Below, in pieces: positions 8,665 to 15,364 of a DNA stretch of 58,880 bases; the stretch's first letter is position 1, and each line of letters opens with the position of its first letter. Location of the stretch: positions 1 through 58,880 of the forward strand of contig CACNVM010000002.1 in NCBI GenBank assembly GCA_902623915.1. Reading direction: 5' to 3'. A program made the translations under genes and the position numbers. Source of the stretch: an uncultured Pelagibacteraceae bacterium. GTDB lineage: Bacteria > Pseudomonadota > Alphaproteobacteria > Pelagibacterales > Pelagibacteraceae. The notes below the pieces were generated by a model. The model ran no database searches and was not told the origin of the DNA. It worked only from the letters and a program-made list of their open reading frames with translations.

Positions 8665-9672
8665 TTAAATACACTTTTTTAGGGATGAAGATATATCTTT
8701 TATTAAATTGAAATAAAGATCTTTACCATTATCTAAATTTGCTCCAAGAGGATCCAAAACTCCAACTTTTACTTTTGTACCTTTAGCAATTGATTTGATA
8801 ATGTCAGGATTAAATTGAGGCTCAGAGAATAAACATTTTACATTATCGTGTTCGATTATCTCTCTTATCTCTGATATTTGTTTTGCTCCTGGCGCAACAT
8901 CAGTATTTAATGTAAGAGCTCCTAAAGCGCTTACGTTAAATTCCTTTTCAAAATATTGATAAGCATCATGAAAAACTATAAAGCTAATATTTTTTTTCAG
9001 TTCTTTCTTTGTTGCATTAATTAATTTTTCAATATCATTAACAGCCTTTTCCGAATTTTTTTTATATGTAGCGCTATTCTGCGGGTCGATAGCAATTAAT
9101 TGTTTTGCAATTTCCTCAACCATAACTTCAGCATTATGCGGGTTCAACCAGATATGGGGATCAAACTCTCCATGACCATGTCCATCATGTTTAACTTCTT
9201 TCTTATGCCCATGACCATGATCGTGACTTTCTTTCTTTTTATGTCCATGATCATCATGTTTATCTTTTTTCTTATGTCCGTGATCATGTCCTTTATGATC
9301 TTCAAAAATATTTCTTTCTCTAAATTTTAGTTTGTTTATTCCATTAATATCCATCATCTCAATTATTTTTGCTTTTTTACTAATTGATTTAAGTGGCTTC
9401 TCAAGAAAACTTTCAATATCTTCCCCAACCCAAAAAATTATATCAGCATTCTCAATATCCTTTGCATTACTAGGTTTCATATTAAAATTATGAGGGGAAT
9501 TAGATCCGTCTACTATTAACGCTGGTTTTCCAATGCCATCCATTACATAGCTCACAAGTGAATGTATTGGCTTAATTGATGCAACTACTTTAATATCAGC
9601 ACTAAGATTTGAAAAGGTAAATAGCACCGCGGTAAAAAGAGATATAATGAATGTTGAGAATTTATTGATCAT
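8665..9672 (-). CDS. znuA: Zinc ABC transporter substrate-binding protein ZnuA
   Basis: A periplasmic zinc-binding protein of the cluster A-I/ZnuA family. I place the start at the ATG at 9672 (MINKFSTFIISLF...), which gives a normal signal peptide ending near SNLSA. The in-frame ATG at 9726 would add 18 residues and run through the operator palindromes. Likely zinc ligands are His61 (SPHNF), His173 (DPHIWLNP) and the later FHDAYQYFE and SEPQF motifs. Between the first two lies a histidine-rich loop (126-168) with about 18 histidines in repeated HDHGHKKK-like units. The gene is divergent from znuC, and the shared region carries two Zur-type palindromes. Confidence 0.94.
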   Translation of the reverse strand: MINKFSTFIISLFTAVLFTFSNLSADIKVVASIKPIHSLVSYVMDGIGKPALIVDGSNSPHNFNMKPSNAKDIENADIIFWVGEDIESFLEKPLKSISKKAKIIEMMDINGINKLKFRERNIFEDHKGHDHGHKKKDKHDDHGHKKKESHDHGHGHKKEVKHDGHGHGEFDPHIWLNPHNAEVMVEEIAKQLIAIDPQNSATYKKNSEKAVNDIEKLINATKKELKKNISFIVFHDAYQYFEKEFNVSALGALTLNTDVAPGAKQISEIREIIEHDNVKCLFSEPQFNPDIIKSIAKGTKVKVGVLDPLGANLDNGKDLYFNLIKDISSSLKKCI

Positions 9673-9674
9673 AA

Positions 9675-9689
9675 TGTTATAATATAACA
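9675..9689. promoter_or_regulatory. Zur operator 1 (perfect palindrome)
   Basis: TGTTATAATATAACA is a perfect 15-base palindrome round a central A. It matches the core of the proteobacterial Zur box (TGTTATANTATAACA, from memory of published consensus). It lies immediately upstream of the preferred znuA start and within the znuA/znuC divergent region. The zur gene is encoded three genes downstream, which supports the assignment. Confidence 0.72.
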
Positions 9690-9690
9690 G

Positions 9691-9705
9691 TGTAATAATA
9701 TAACA
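9691..9705. promoter_or_regulatory. Zur operator 2 (near-perfect palindrome)
   Basis: TGTAATAATATAACA differs from operator 1 at one position and starts exactly 16 bases after it. That spacing is a little over one and a half helical turns, compatible with two Zur dimers bound side by side. It sits 23 bases upstream of the znuC start and may be the znuCB-side operator. Confidence 0.6.
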
Positions 9706-9728
9706 AATATTGTAAGTCAACATCATAA

Positions 9729-10478
9729 ATGGAAAACTTAAAAAAAAATATTCTAGTAAAATTAGAAAAAGCTGGTGTAATTCAAAATAATAAATGGCTA
9801 GTAAAAGATGTTTCTTTGCAAATTGAAAAAGGGAAAATAGTTACTTTAATTGGACCAAACGGATCAGGTAAAACAACAACTGCAAAAATTGCTTTAGGCA
9901 TTCACAAAAACATTAAGGGCAACGTTAAAAAATTTACAGATAAAATTGGGTACGTACCACAAAAAATTTCTATTGATTGGACATTACCAATTAGAGTTAC
10001 AGATTTTATGCAGTTAACACACAATCTTGAAAATAGCGAAATTGAAAATGCCTTAAGTTTGACAGGTGTAAAACATTTAATAAAAAACGATTTAAGAAAC
10101 TTATCTGGTGGTGAATTTCAAAGAGTATTAATTGCAAGGGCAATATCAAAAAAACCAGATCTTTTAGTTTTAGATGAACCAGTACAGGGCGTAGATTTCA
10201 AGGGAGAGATAGCATTGTATGAATTAATTAAAACAATCTCTGAGAAATTAAATTGTGGAATACTATTAATATCACATGATCTACATGTTGTTATGACCGC
10301 CACTGATTATGTCGTTTGTTTGAATGGCCATGTATGTTGTTCAGGTTCGCCCACAGCAGTAGCAAACAATCAGGAATATCAAAAATTATTTGGTGATCGT
10401 GCATCTACTATTTTATCCGTTTATGAACATAGACACGACCATACACATTCACCAGATGGAACGGTAAAAAATAAATAA
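9729..10478 (+). CDS. znuC: Zinc ABC transporter ATP-binding protein ZnuC
   Basis: The cytosolic ATPase of the zinc importer, 249 residues. Walker A GPNGSGKTT is at 42-50, the Q-loop is in GYVPQKISIDWTLP, the signature NLSGGEFQR at 124-132, Walker B VLDEP at 147-151, followed by the switch histidine in LLISHDLHVVM. The YVPQK and 'SIDWTLP' wording is typical of the ZnuC/MntB group. The C-terminus carries a short histidine cluster, YEHRHDHTHS, also seen in other ZnuC proteins. The stop codon is immediately followed by the znuB ATG. There is no ribosome binding site; the start lies close to Zur operator 2, so a short leader is likely. Confidence 0.95.
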   Translation: MENLKKNILVKLEKAGVIQNNKWLVKDVSLQIEKGKIVTLIGPNGSGKTTTAKIALGIHKNIKGNVKKFTDKIGYVPQKISIDWTLPIRVTDFMQLTHNLENSEIENALSLTGVKHLIKNDLRNLSGGEFQRVLIARAISKKPDLLVLDEPVQGVDFKGEIALYELIKTISEKLNCGILLISHDLHVVMTATDYVVCLNGHVCCSGSPTAVANNQEYQKLFGDRASTILSVYEHRHDHTHSPDGTVKNK

Positions 10479-11282
10479 ATGTTTGATGATTTTTTTATAA
10501 GAGCATTAATTGCAGGTATCGGAATAGCCTTGGTAACAGGACCACTTGGTTGTTTTATAATTTGGAGAAGACTAGCTTTTTTTGGAGATACATTAGCTCA
10601 TTCGGCTCTTTTAGGTGTTACATTAGCTTTTACTTTTGAAATAAGTATAGCGCTTTCCGTCTTTATTATTTCTTCTATAATTGCCCTTATTTTATTAAAA
10701 CTTCAAAAAAATACTAAACTACCTGGAGACGCTCTCTTGGGACTTCTAGCTCACTCATCTTTAGCAGTCGGTTTAGTTGTCATAGGTTTTTTATCCTTTA
10801 TCCGTTTTGATATAATGGGTTTTCTTTTTGGGGATATTCTTGCAGTAAGTACATCAGATCTTATAACTATTTGGGTAGGTGGGACTTTAATTTTATTCGT
10901 ATTAAATAAAATATGGAAACCTCTTTTTGCCTCAACAGTCAATTATGATCTTGCTGAGGCTGAAGGTATGAGTCCAGAAAAAGCAAATGCTATTTTTACA
11001 GTTTTGTTAGCTGCTATTATTGCAATCTCAATAAAAATGGTTGGTTTACTACTTATAACTGGAATGTTTATTATGCCAGCAGCTATGGCAAGGAATCTTT
11101 CCAATAACCCTAGGCAAATGGTTATTATTTCAATAATAGGTGGATTATTATCTGTGTTGATTGGATTATTTTCTTCTTTAGAGTTTAATACAGCTTCAGG
11201 TCCATCAATTATTACTGCAGCATTATTTTTGTTTATATTATCTTTGATTAAATTTAAAAAAAATTCTGAATTGAAACAATAA
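10479..11282 (+). CDS. znuB: Zinc ABC transporter permease ZnuB
   Basis: The inner-membrane channel subunit of the zinc importer, 267 residues, with about eight membrane segments. Family marks include GPLGCFIIWRRLAFFGDTLAHSALLGV (residues about 21-47), GDALLGLLAHSSLAVGLV, and the late region AISIKMVGLLLITGMFIMPAAMARNLS. The gene starts directly after the znuC stop and is followed 22 bases later by zur. The operon therefore encodes ATPase, permease and regulator, while the binding protein is transcribed divergently. Confidence 0.95.
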   Translation: MFDDFFIRALIAGIGIALVTGPLGCFIIWRRLAFFGDTLAHSALLGVTLAFTFEISIALSVFIISSIIALILLKLQKNTKLPGDALLGLLAHSSLAVGLVVIGFLSFIRFDIMGFLFGDILAVSTSDLITIWVGGTLILFVLNKIWKPLFASTVNYDLAEAEGMSPEKANAIFTVLLAAIIAISIKMVGLLLITGMFIMPAAMARNLSNNPRQMVIISIIGGLLSVLIGLFSSLEFNTASGPSIITAALFLFILSLIKFKKNSELKQ

Positions 11283-11304
11283 TATGAAAGTGATAAAATA
11301 AAAA

Positions 11305-11709
11305 ATGCCTCAAAAACAAGAATACCTTTCTAAAAATCAACAAATAGTTCTTAGTATAATTGAAAAAGCAAAAGGACCACTTAAAGCTTATTCAATACTT
11401 TACAATGTTCAGAAAAAAGGTATTAAAGCACCGTTGCAAGTTTATAGAGCTCTAGAAAAGCTTATTGAAATTGGAAAAATACACAAAATTGAAAGCAAGA
11501 ACGCTTTTATTGCTTGTAAAAATTCTGATTGTGAAATTTCAAAAGCAACAGCATTTTCAATTTGCAATAATTGTGAGCATGTAAAAGAAATAAAAAACAG
11601 CAAACTCTCTAAATATTTGAGTAATTTCGAAGATAATTCTGGAATGAAATATAAGAAATATAATTTGGAATTTTTTGGTTTATGTAGAGATTGTAAATTA
11701 AAACAATAA
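11305..11709 (+). CDS. zur: Zinc uptake regulator Zur (Fur family)
   Basis: A 134-residue DNA-binding repressor of the Fur superfamily that senses zinc. The N-terminal winged helix includes ILYNVQKKGIKAPLQVYRALEKLIEIGKIHKIES (about 31-64). Two CxxC pairs, CNNC (87-90) and CRDC (127-130), would bind the structural zinc. It lies at the end of znuCB and near two Zur-type palindromes, which points to Zur rather than Fur. It probably represses znuA and its own operon when zinc is plentiful. I chose the ATG at 11305 because the upstream ATG at 11284 opens only a five-codon frame. Confidence 0.92.
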   Translation: MPQKQEYLSKNQQIVLSIIEKAKGPLKAYSILYNVQKKGIKAPLQVYRALEKLIEIGKIHKIESKNAFIACKNSDCEISKATAFSICNNCEHVKEIKNSKLSKYLSNFEDNSGMKYKKYNLEFFGLCRDCKLKQ

Positions 11710-11803
11710 TTTCCCTTAAAAACCCTTATTTTACTTACATATAAGATTCACTTTTTAGTTGTGTTCCGGTTACATTAACTTTTTATACATGCTAGTTTTT
11801 TGC

Positions 11804-11821
11804 AATTATTAATTAATAATT
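11804..11821. promoter_or_regulatory. 18-base AT-only palindrome before the proX ribosome binding site
   Basis: AATTATTAATTAATAATT is a perfect inverted repeat of nine pairs, followed at once by AAGGGGGAAAA and the proX ATG at 11833. The same arrangement is seen before aapJ and the sugar-binding-protein gene. It may be an operator or an mRNA 5-prime hairpin next to the ribosome binding site. Confidence 0.4.
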
Positions 11822-11832
11822 AAGGGGGAAAA

Positions 11833-12774
11833 ATGAGACTATTTAAGTTAATAGTTGCTCTGTTTACTTCGATCACTATCACAAACGCTGCTAATGCTGC
11901 GGAAGTTAAAATGGCAAAAGCAAATTGGGATACTGGTTATTTCCAAGCTGAAATATACAAACAAGCTTTGGAAGCAATGGGACACACAGTAACTGAACCT
12001 AAAGCTATCAAACCTTCAGTATTTTACGTAGCTGCAGCTGCGGGAGATCTAGACCTATGGGTTAATGGATGGTTTGGAACTCACGATGGTTACATCAAAG
12101 AAGCCAAAGGAAAAGTTAAAACCGTTGGTTACGTGATGAAAAAAGGCGGATTACAAGGCTATCTAGTTGATAAAAAATCAGCTGACAAGTATGGAATCAA
12201 AAGCGTAATGGATATTAAAGCAAACGCTAAAGCATGGGACTCTAATGGCGATGGTAAAGCAGACATGGTTGCTTGCCCTCCAGGTTGGGGTTGTGAAAAG
12301 CAAATTACAAAACACTTTGCTGAACTAGGCTTAGGTGATTTTATTAATCCAGTTAAGGCTGACTACTCTGCTTCAATGGCTGACGTAGTTGCTAAATACA
12401 AAAACGGAAAACCAGTATTATTTTATACATGGACTCCGAATTGGACTGTTGGTGCTTTAAAACTTGGACAGGACGTTGTTTGGATAGAAGTTCCTTACAG
12501 TGGTACTAAAAAAGTTAGCGTAGATAATGCAACAAAATCTAAAATTAATATGGGTTTTGGTGCTGATGACATCAGACCAGCTGCTAACGCAGATTTCTTA
12601 AAAGCAAATAAAGACATAGAGAAGATGCTTAAAAAAGCATCAATTCCTCTAGCTGATATTGCTGCTCAAAACATGAAAATGAATGCGGGCGAGAAAAGCG
12701 AAAGAGCAATTAAAAAGCACGCTGCTGAATGGATCAAAGCTAATCAAAGTACTTTCAATAGTTGGATTAAATAA
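11833..12774 (+). CDS. proX: Glycine betaine/proline-type ABC transporter substrate-binding protein
   Basis: A periplasmic binding protein of the OpuAC/ProX family, 313 residues. A signal peptide (MRLFKLIVALFTSITITNAA..., cleavage near ANAA-EV) precedes VKMAKANWDTGYFQAEIYKQ. DLDLWVNGWFGTHDGYI and CPPGWGCEKQI provide tryptophans and cysteines of the kind that form the aromatic box for quaternary ammonium groups. The start has the strong ribosome binding site AAGGGGGA. The permease proW follows after 17 bases, but no ATPase gene is adjacent. The genes downstream encode quaternary-amine-type enzymes, so the ligand could be glycine betaine or a related trimethylammonium compound. Confidence 0.92.
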   Translation: MRLFKLIVALFTSITITNAANAAEVKMAKANWDTGYFQAEIYKQALEAMGHTVTEPKAIKPSVFYVAAAAGDLDLWVNGWFGTHDGYIKEAKGKVKTVGYVMKKGGLQGYLVDKKSADKYGIKSVMDIKANAKAWDSNGDGKADMVACPPGWGCEKQITKHFAELGLGDFINPVKADYSASMADVVAKYKNGKPVLFYTWTPNWTVGALKLGQDVVWIEVPYSGTKKVSVDNATKSKINMGFGADDIRPAANADFLKANKDIEKMLKKASIPLADIAAQNMKMNAGEKSERAIKKHAAEWIKANQSTFNSWIK

Positions 12775-12783
12775 CTGCAATCA

Positions 12784-12800
12784 TAAGTTCAGTGAACTTA
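12784..12800 (+). promoter_or_regulatory. Palindrome enclosing the proW start codon
   Basis: TAAGTTCAGTGAACTTA is a perfect 17-base inverted repeat (eight pairs round a central G). The GTG start codon of proW (12792-12794) begins at the centre. In the mRNA it would form a small hairpin that buries the start. This could reduce permease translation relative to proX or be opened by ribosomes finishing proX. Confidence 0.5.
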
Positions 12801-13658
12801 AAACTTGCACCTTCTGACTACGAAATCTACATTCCGATAGCAGAATGGATTGAAAGAAATATTAAAGAGTGGCTGTTTACACAACGGCCGCTCTTTAAGA
12901 AGTTAGCAGCTCCAATCGATGCTACATTAGAGGGTTTAGATAAATTATTTAATTTTATTCCTTTTCCAATTGTAATTTTAATATTTATATTCTTTGCTTA
13001 CAGAACCAATGGTTTAAAATTTGCATTTTTTTCAGCATTAAGTTTAATAGCTATCGATCTTGTCGATTTATGGCAGGAAACAATGACAACTTTAGCAATG
13101 ATTTTTACAGCAGTAATTTTTTGTATGATAATAGGTATACCTTTGGGCATTGCCGCTTCACGAAGCAATTTATTTGAGACTTTATTAAGACCAGTACTAG
13201 ATGTGATGCAAACAATACCAAGTTTTGTTTATTTGATACCAGTTGTTATGCTTTTTGGAGTTGGTTTAACACCAGGCGTTGTTGCAACTATAATTTTTGC
13301 TTTACCACCAATAATAAGACTTACAAATTTAGGAATTAGACAAGTAGGAAAAGGTTTTAAAGAAGCTGGAGCTAGCTTAGGTTTATCAAAATTCAAAATT
13401 TTGCATAGAATTGAATTACCTCTAGCTTTAAAGACCATTATGGCAGGTGTAAATCAAACATTGATGTTAGCTTTGTCGATGGTCGTTATAGCAGCATTAA
13501 TCGGAGCCGGCGGTCTAGGTTTAACCGTATATGTTGCACTTGGTAGATTAGATATTGGAGCAGCTGTAATTGGAGGCACTGGTATAGTAATATTAGCTAT
13601 TGTATTAGACAGAATTACTCAAAAAATTGTACCTCAAGACAATATCAAAACAAGATAA
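12792..13658 (+). CDS. proW: Glycine betaine/proline-type ABC transporter permease
   Basis: The inner-membrane subunit, 288 residues. An N-terminal extension of about 50 residues precedes membrane segments from about 55 on. The core MTTLAMIFTAVIFCMIIGIPLGIAAS and PVLDVMQTIPSFVYLIPVVMLFG are typical of ProW/OpuAB. The EAA loop is KEAGASLGLSKFKILHRIELPLA. A late LSMVVIAALIGAGGLG is also a family mark. The start is a GTG at 12792 inside a palindrome, with no ribosome binding site; no ATG in frame gives a full-length protein. The cognate ATPase (ProV) is not next to it: the next genes are oxygenases. Confidence 0.93.
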   Translation: MNLKLAPSDYEIYIPIAEWIERNIKEWLFTQRPLFKKLAAPIDATLEGLDKLFNFIPFPIVILIFIFFAYRTNGLKFAFFSALSLIAIDLVDLWQETMTTLAMIFTAVIFCMIIGIPLGIAASRSNLFETLLRPVLDVMQTIPSFVYLIPVVMLFGVGLTPGVVATIIFALPPIIRLTNLGIRQVGKGFKEAGASLGLSKFKILHRIELPLALKTIMAGVNQTLMLALSMVVIAALIGAGGLGLTVYVALGRLDIGAAVIGGTGIVILAIVLDRITQKIVPQDNIKTR

Positions 13659-13702
13659 AAACAACCTTTACTAGTATTTTTTCTTAGTTATTATCTCAAA
13701 CA

Positions 13703-14800
13703 ATGAGAATTGGAGTCGCAAAAAACAAAAAAAAAATTTTTGTTTATTTTCATAAAAAAAATATTGAGCTTCATCCACTTTGGTTAAGAGAGAGGGTAAG
13801 TAGCAAAGATCTTCTAGATGTAAACACGGGCCAGAGATTATACGATCCGTCAATTTTAAGCCATAAATTAAAAATTCAGAATGCCTCAATAAAAAATAGA
13901 AATTTAAATATTAGCTTTAGTGACGGAATTAAGTCTGATTATCAAATTGGTGATTTATTAAACGAAATTAATAAAAACTTACTTAATAATAAAATTACTT
14001 TGTGGAATTCCAAAACTAAAAACAAACCAACGATTGTTTTTGAAAAAGGTATGTTTAATAATAAATTAGGACTAAATTGTTTAGAAAAATTTTATAAGTA
14101 TGGTTTTGTAATATTAAAAAGAACTCCTTGTCAAAAAAATTCTATTTTAATGTTGGCATCTTTAATTGGCACGATTAGACCAACGAACTTTGGAAGATTA
14201 TTTAATGTTAGATCAGTAAGAAAAGCAAAAGATTTAGCATATACATCTCAGGCATTATCAGCTCATACAGATAATCCATATAGAAAACCAATACCAGGAA
14301 TTCAATTGCTCCATTGTATTAAAAATGATAGCGAAGGTGGACACTCAACACTTACCGATGGATTTGCTGTATCTGAATATTTGAGAAAAAAACATAAACA
14401 ATTTTTTAAAATTCTTTCGACAGTTAGAATAAGATTTACTTATGTAGATGAAAATACAATGTTGGAAAATTGGGGAGAAACTATTGAGCTTAACAAAGAC
14501 AACACTATAAAAAGAGTGCGACTGAGCCCTAGACTAGATTATGTACCAGTGTTAAAAAAAAAACAATTATCTTTATTTTACAAAGCAAGATCTTTTTTTA
14601 TAAAATTATGTAATTCGACAAAATTTATGATTAAATTTAAATTAGACAAAGGCGATTTAATGATAATGGATAATTATAGAACCTTACACGGAAGAACATC
14701 ATATAAAATGGATGTTGGGGAAAGACATTTACAAGGATGTTACATAGATCATGACTCAGCCGAAAGTAAGATACGGTTTCTAAAAAAAAGGTTTAAATAG
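13703..14800 (+). CDS. Fe(II)/2-oxoglutarate dioxygenase, TmpA / gamma-butyrobetaine hydroxylase family
   Basis: A 365-residue cytosolic oxygenase. An N-terminal DUF971-like domain (1-95) starts with LHPLWLRERVSSKDLLDVNTGQR. The catalytic TauD-like domain follows, with the iron ligands His188 and Asp190 in SAHTDNPYR and His329 in RTLHGR, and Arg341 in GERHLQGCYID as likely 2-oxoglutarate anchor. In true gamma-butyrobetaine hydroxylases the WLRD stretch is followed by zinc-binding cysteines; these are absent here. Proteins of this kind paired with an HD oxygenase include TmpA, which hydroxylates 2-(trimethylammonio)ethylphosphonate. The ATG of the HD gene follows the stop directly, so the two act together. 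The substrate is an inference. Confidence 0.75.
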   Translation: MRIGVAKNKKKIFVYFHKKNIELHPLWLRERVSSKDLLDVNTGQRLYDPSILSHKLKIQNASIKNRNLNISFSDGIKSDYQIGDLLNEINKNLLNNKITLWNSKTKNKPTIVFEKGMFNNKLGLNCLEKFYKYGFVILKRTPCQKNSILMLASLIGTIRPTNFGRLFNVRSVRKAKDLAYTSQALSAHTDNPYRKPIPGIQLLHCIKNDSEGGHSTLTDGFAVSEYLRKKHKQFFKILSTVRIRFTYVDENTMLENWGETIELNKDNTIKRVRLSPRLDYVPVLKKKQLSLFYKARSFFIKLCNSTKFMIKFKLDKGDLMIMDNYRTLHGRTSYKMDVGERHLQGCYIDHDSAESKIRFLKKRFK

Positions 14801-15355
14801 ATGACCAAAGTTAGTTTCAAAGAAATGAAAAAAGGGACCAAAGAAGATTATCTATTACTAGATAAACATGAAAAAAAATTCGTAGGTAACACTGCAGAAA
14901 GAATCTTAAATTTTATGAGTACTCTAACAAATACATTAGAAGGATATCAAGTTTCAAGATTAGAACACTCATTACAGACAGCTACTAGAGCATTAAGAGA
15001 TGGCGCAAGCGATGAAATGATCGTGGCAGCTTTATTACATGATATAGGTGATGAAATGGCCCCATTAAATCATTCTGAATATGCAGCTGCAATTTTAAAA
15101 CCCTACGTAAGTGAAAAAACATATTGGATTATTGATAAGCATGGAATTTTTCAAATGTATTATTATGCTCACCATCTAGGTGGAAATAAAAATGAGAGAG
15201 ATAAATACAAAGATCATAAGTATTATAAGGATACCATAGATTTTTGTGAGAAGTGGGATCAAAAATCCTTTGACCCTGATTATAAATCTTTAACACTAAA
15301 AGATTTCGAGCCTTACGTTAAAAAAATATTTAGCAGAAAACCTTATTCGAATTGA
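14801..15355 (+). CDS. HD-domain diiron oxygenase, PhnZ/TmpB type
   Basis: A 184-residue protein resembling the mixed-valent diiron oxygenases PhnZ and TmpB, which cleave the C-P bond of 1-hydroxylated phosphonates. The six metal ligands can be placed: His56 (LEHSLQTA), His80-Asp81 (ALLHDIGDE), His91 (NHSEYAA), His114 (KHGIFQ) and Asp153 (KWDQKSFDPDY). Spacings 56-80 and 91-114 nearly match PhnZ (34-58, 80-104). PhnZ has a Tyr-x-x-Glu gate just before LEHS; here a Glu47 and Tyr49 occur instead, in the opposite order. It may also be annotated as a phosphonate-associated HD protein or phosphohydrolase. It is directly coupled to the dioxygenase gene. Confidence 0.72.
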   Translation: MTKVSFKEMKKGTKEDYLLLDKHEKKFVGNTAERILNFMSTLTNTLEGYQVSRLEHSLQTATRALRDGASDEMIVAALLHDIGDEMAPLNHSEYAAAILKPYVSEKTYWIIDKHGIFQMYYYAHHLGGNKNERDKYKDHKYYKDTIDFCEKWDQKSFDPDYKSLTLKDFEPYVKKIFSRKPYSN

Positions 15356-15364
15356 AATATCTTA

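Noticed and set aside
9673-9726. Upstream ATG extension of znuA
   Set aside because: It would place 18 residues ahead of a normal signal peptide and run through both Zur palindromes.
11710-11803. Riboswitch upstream of proX
   Set aside because: The leader is AT-rich and short, with no recognisable glycine- or SAM-type conserved core.
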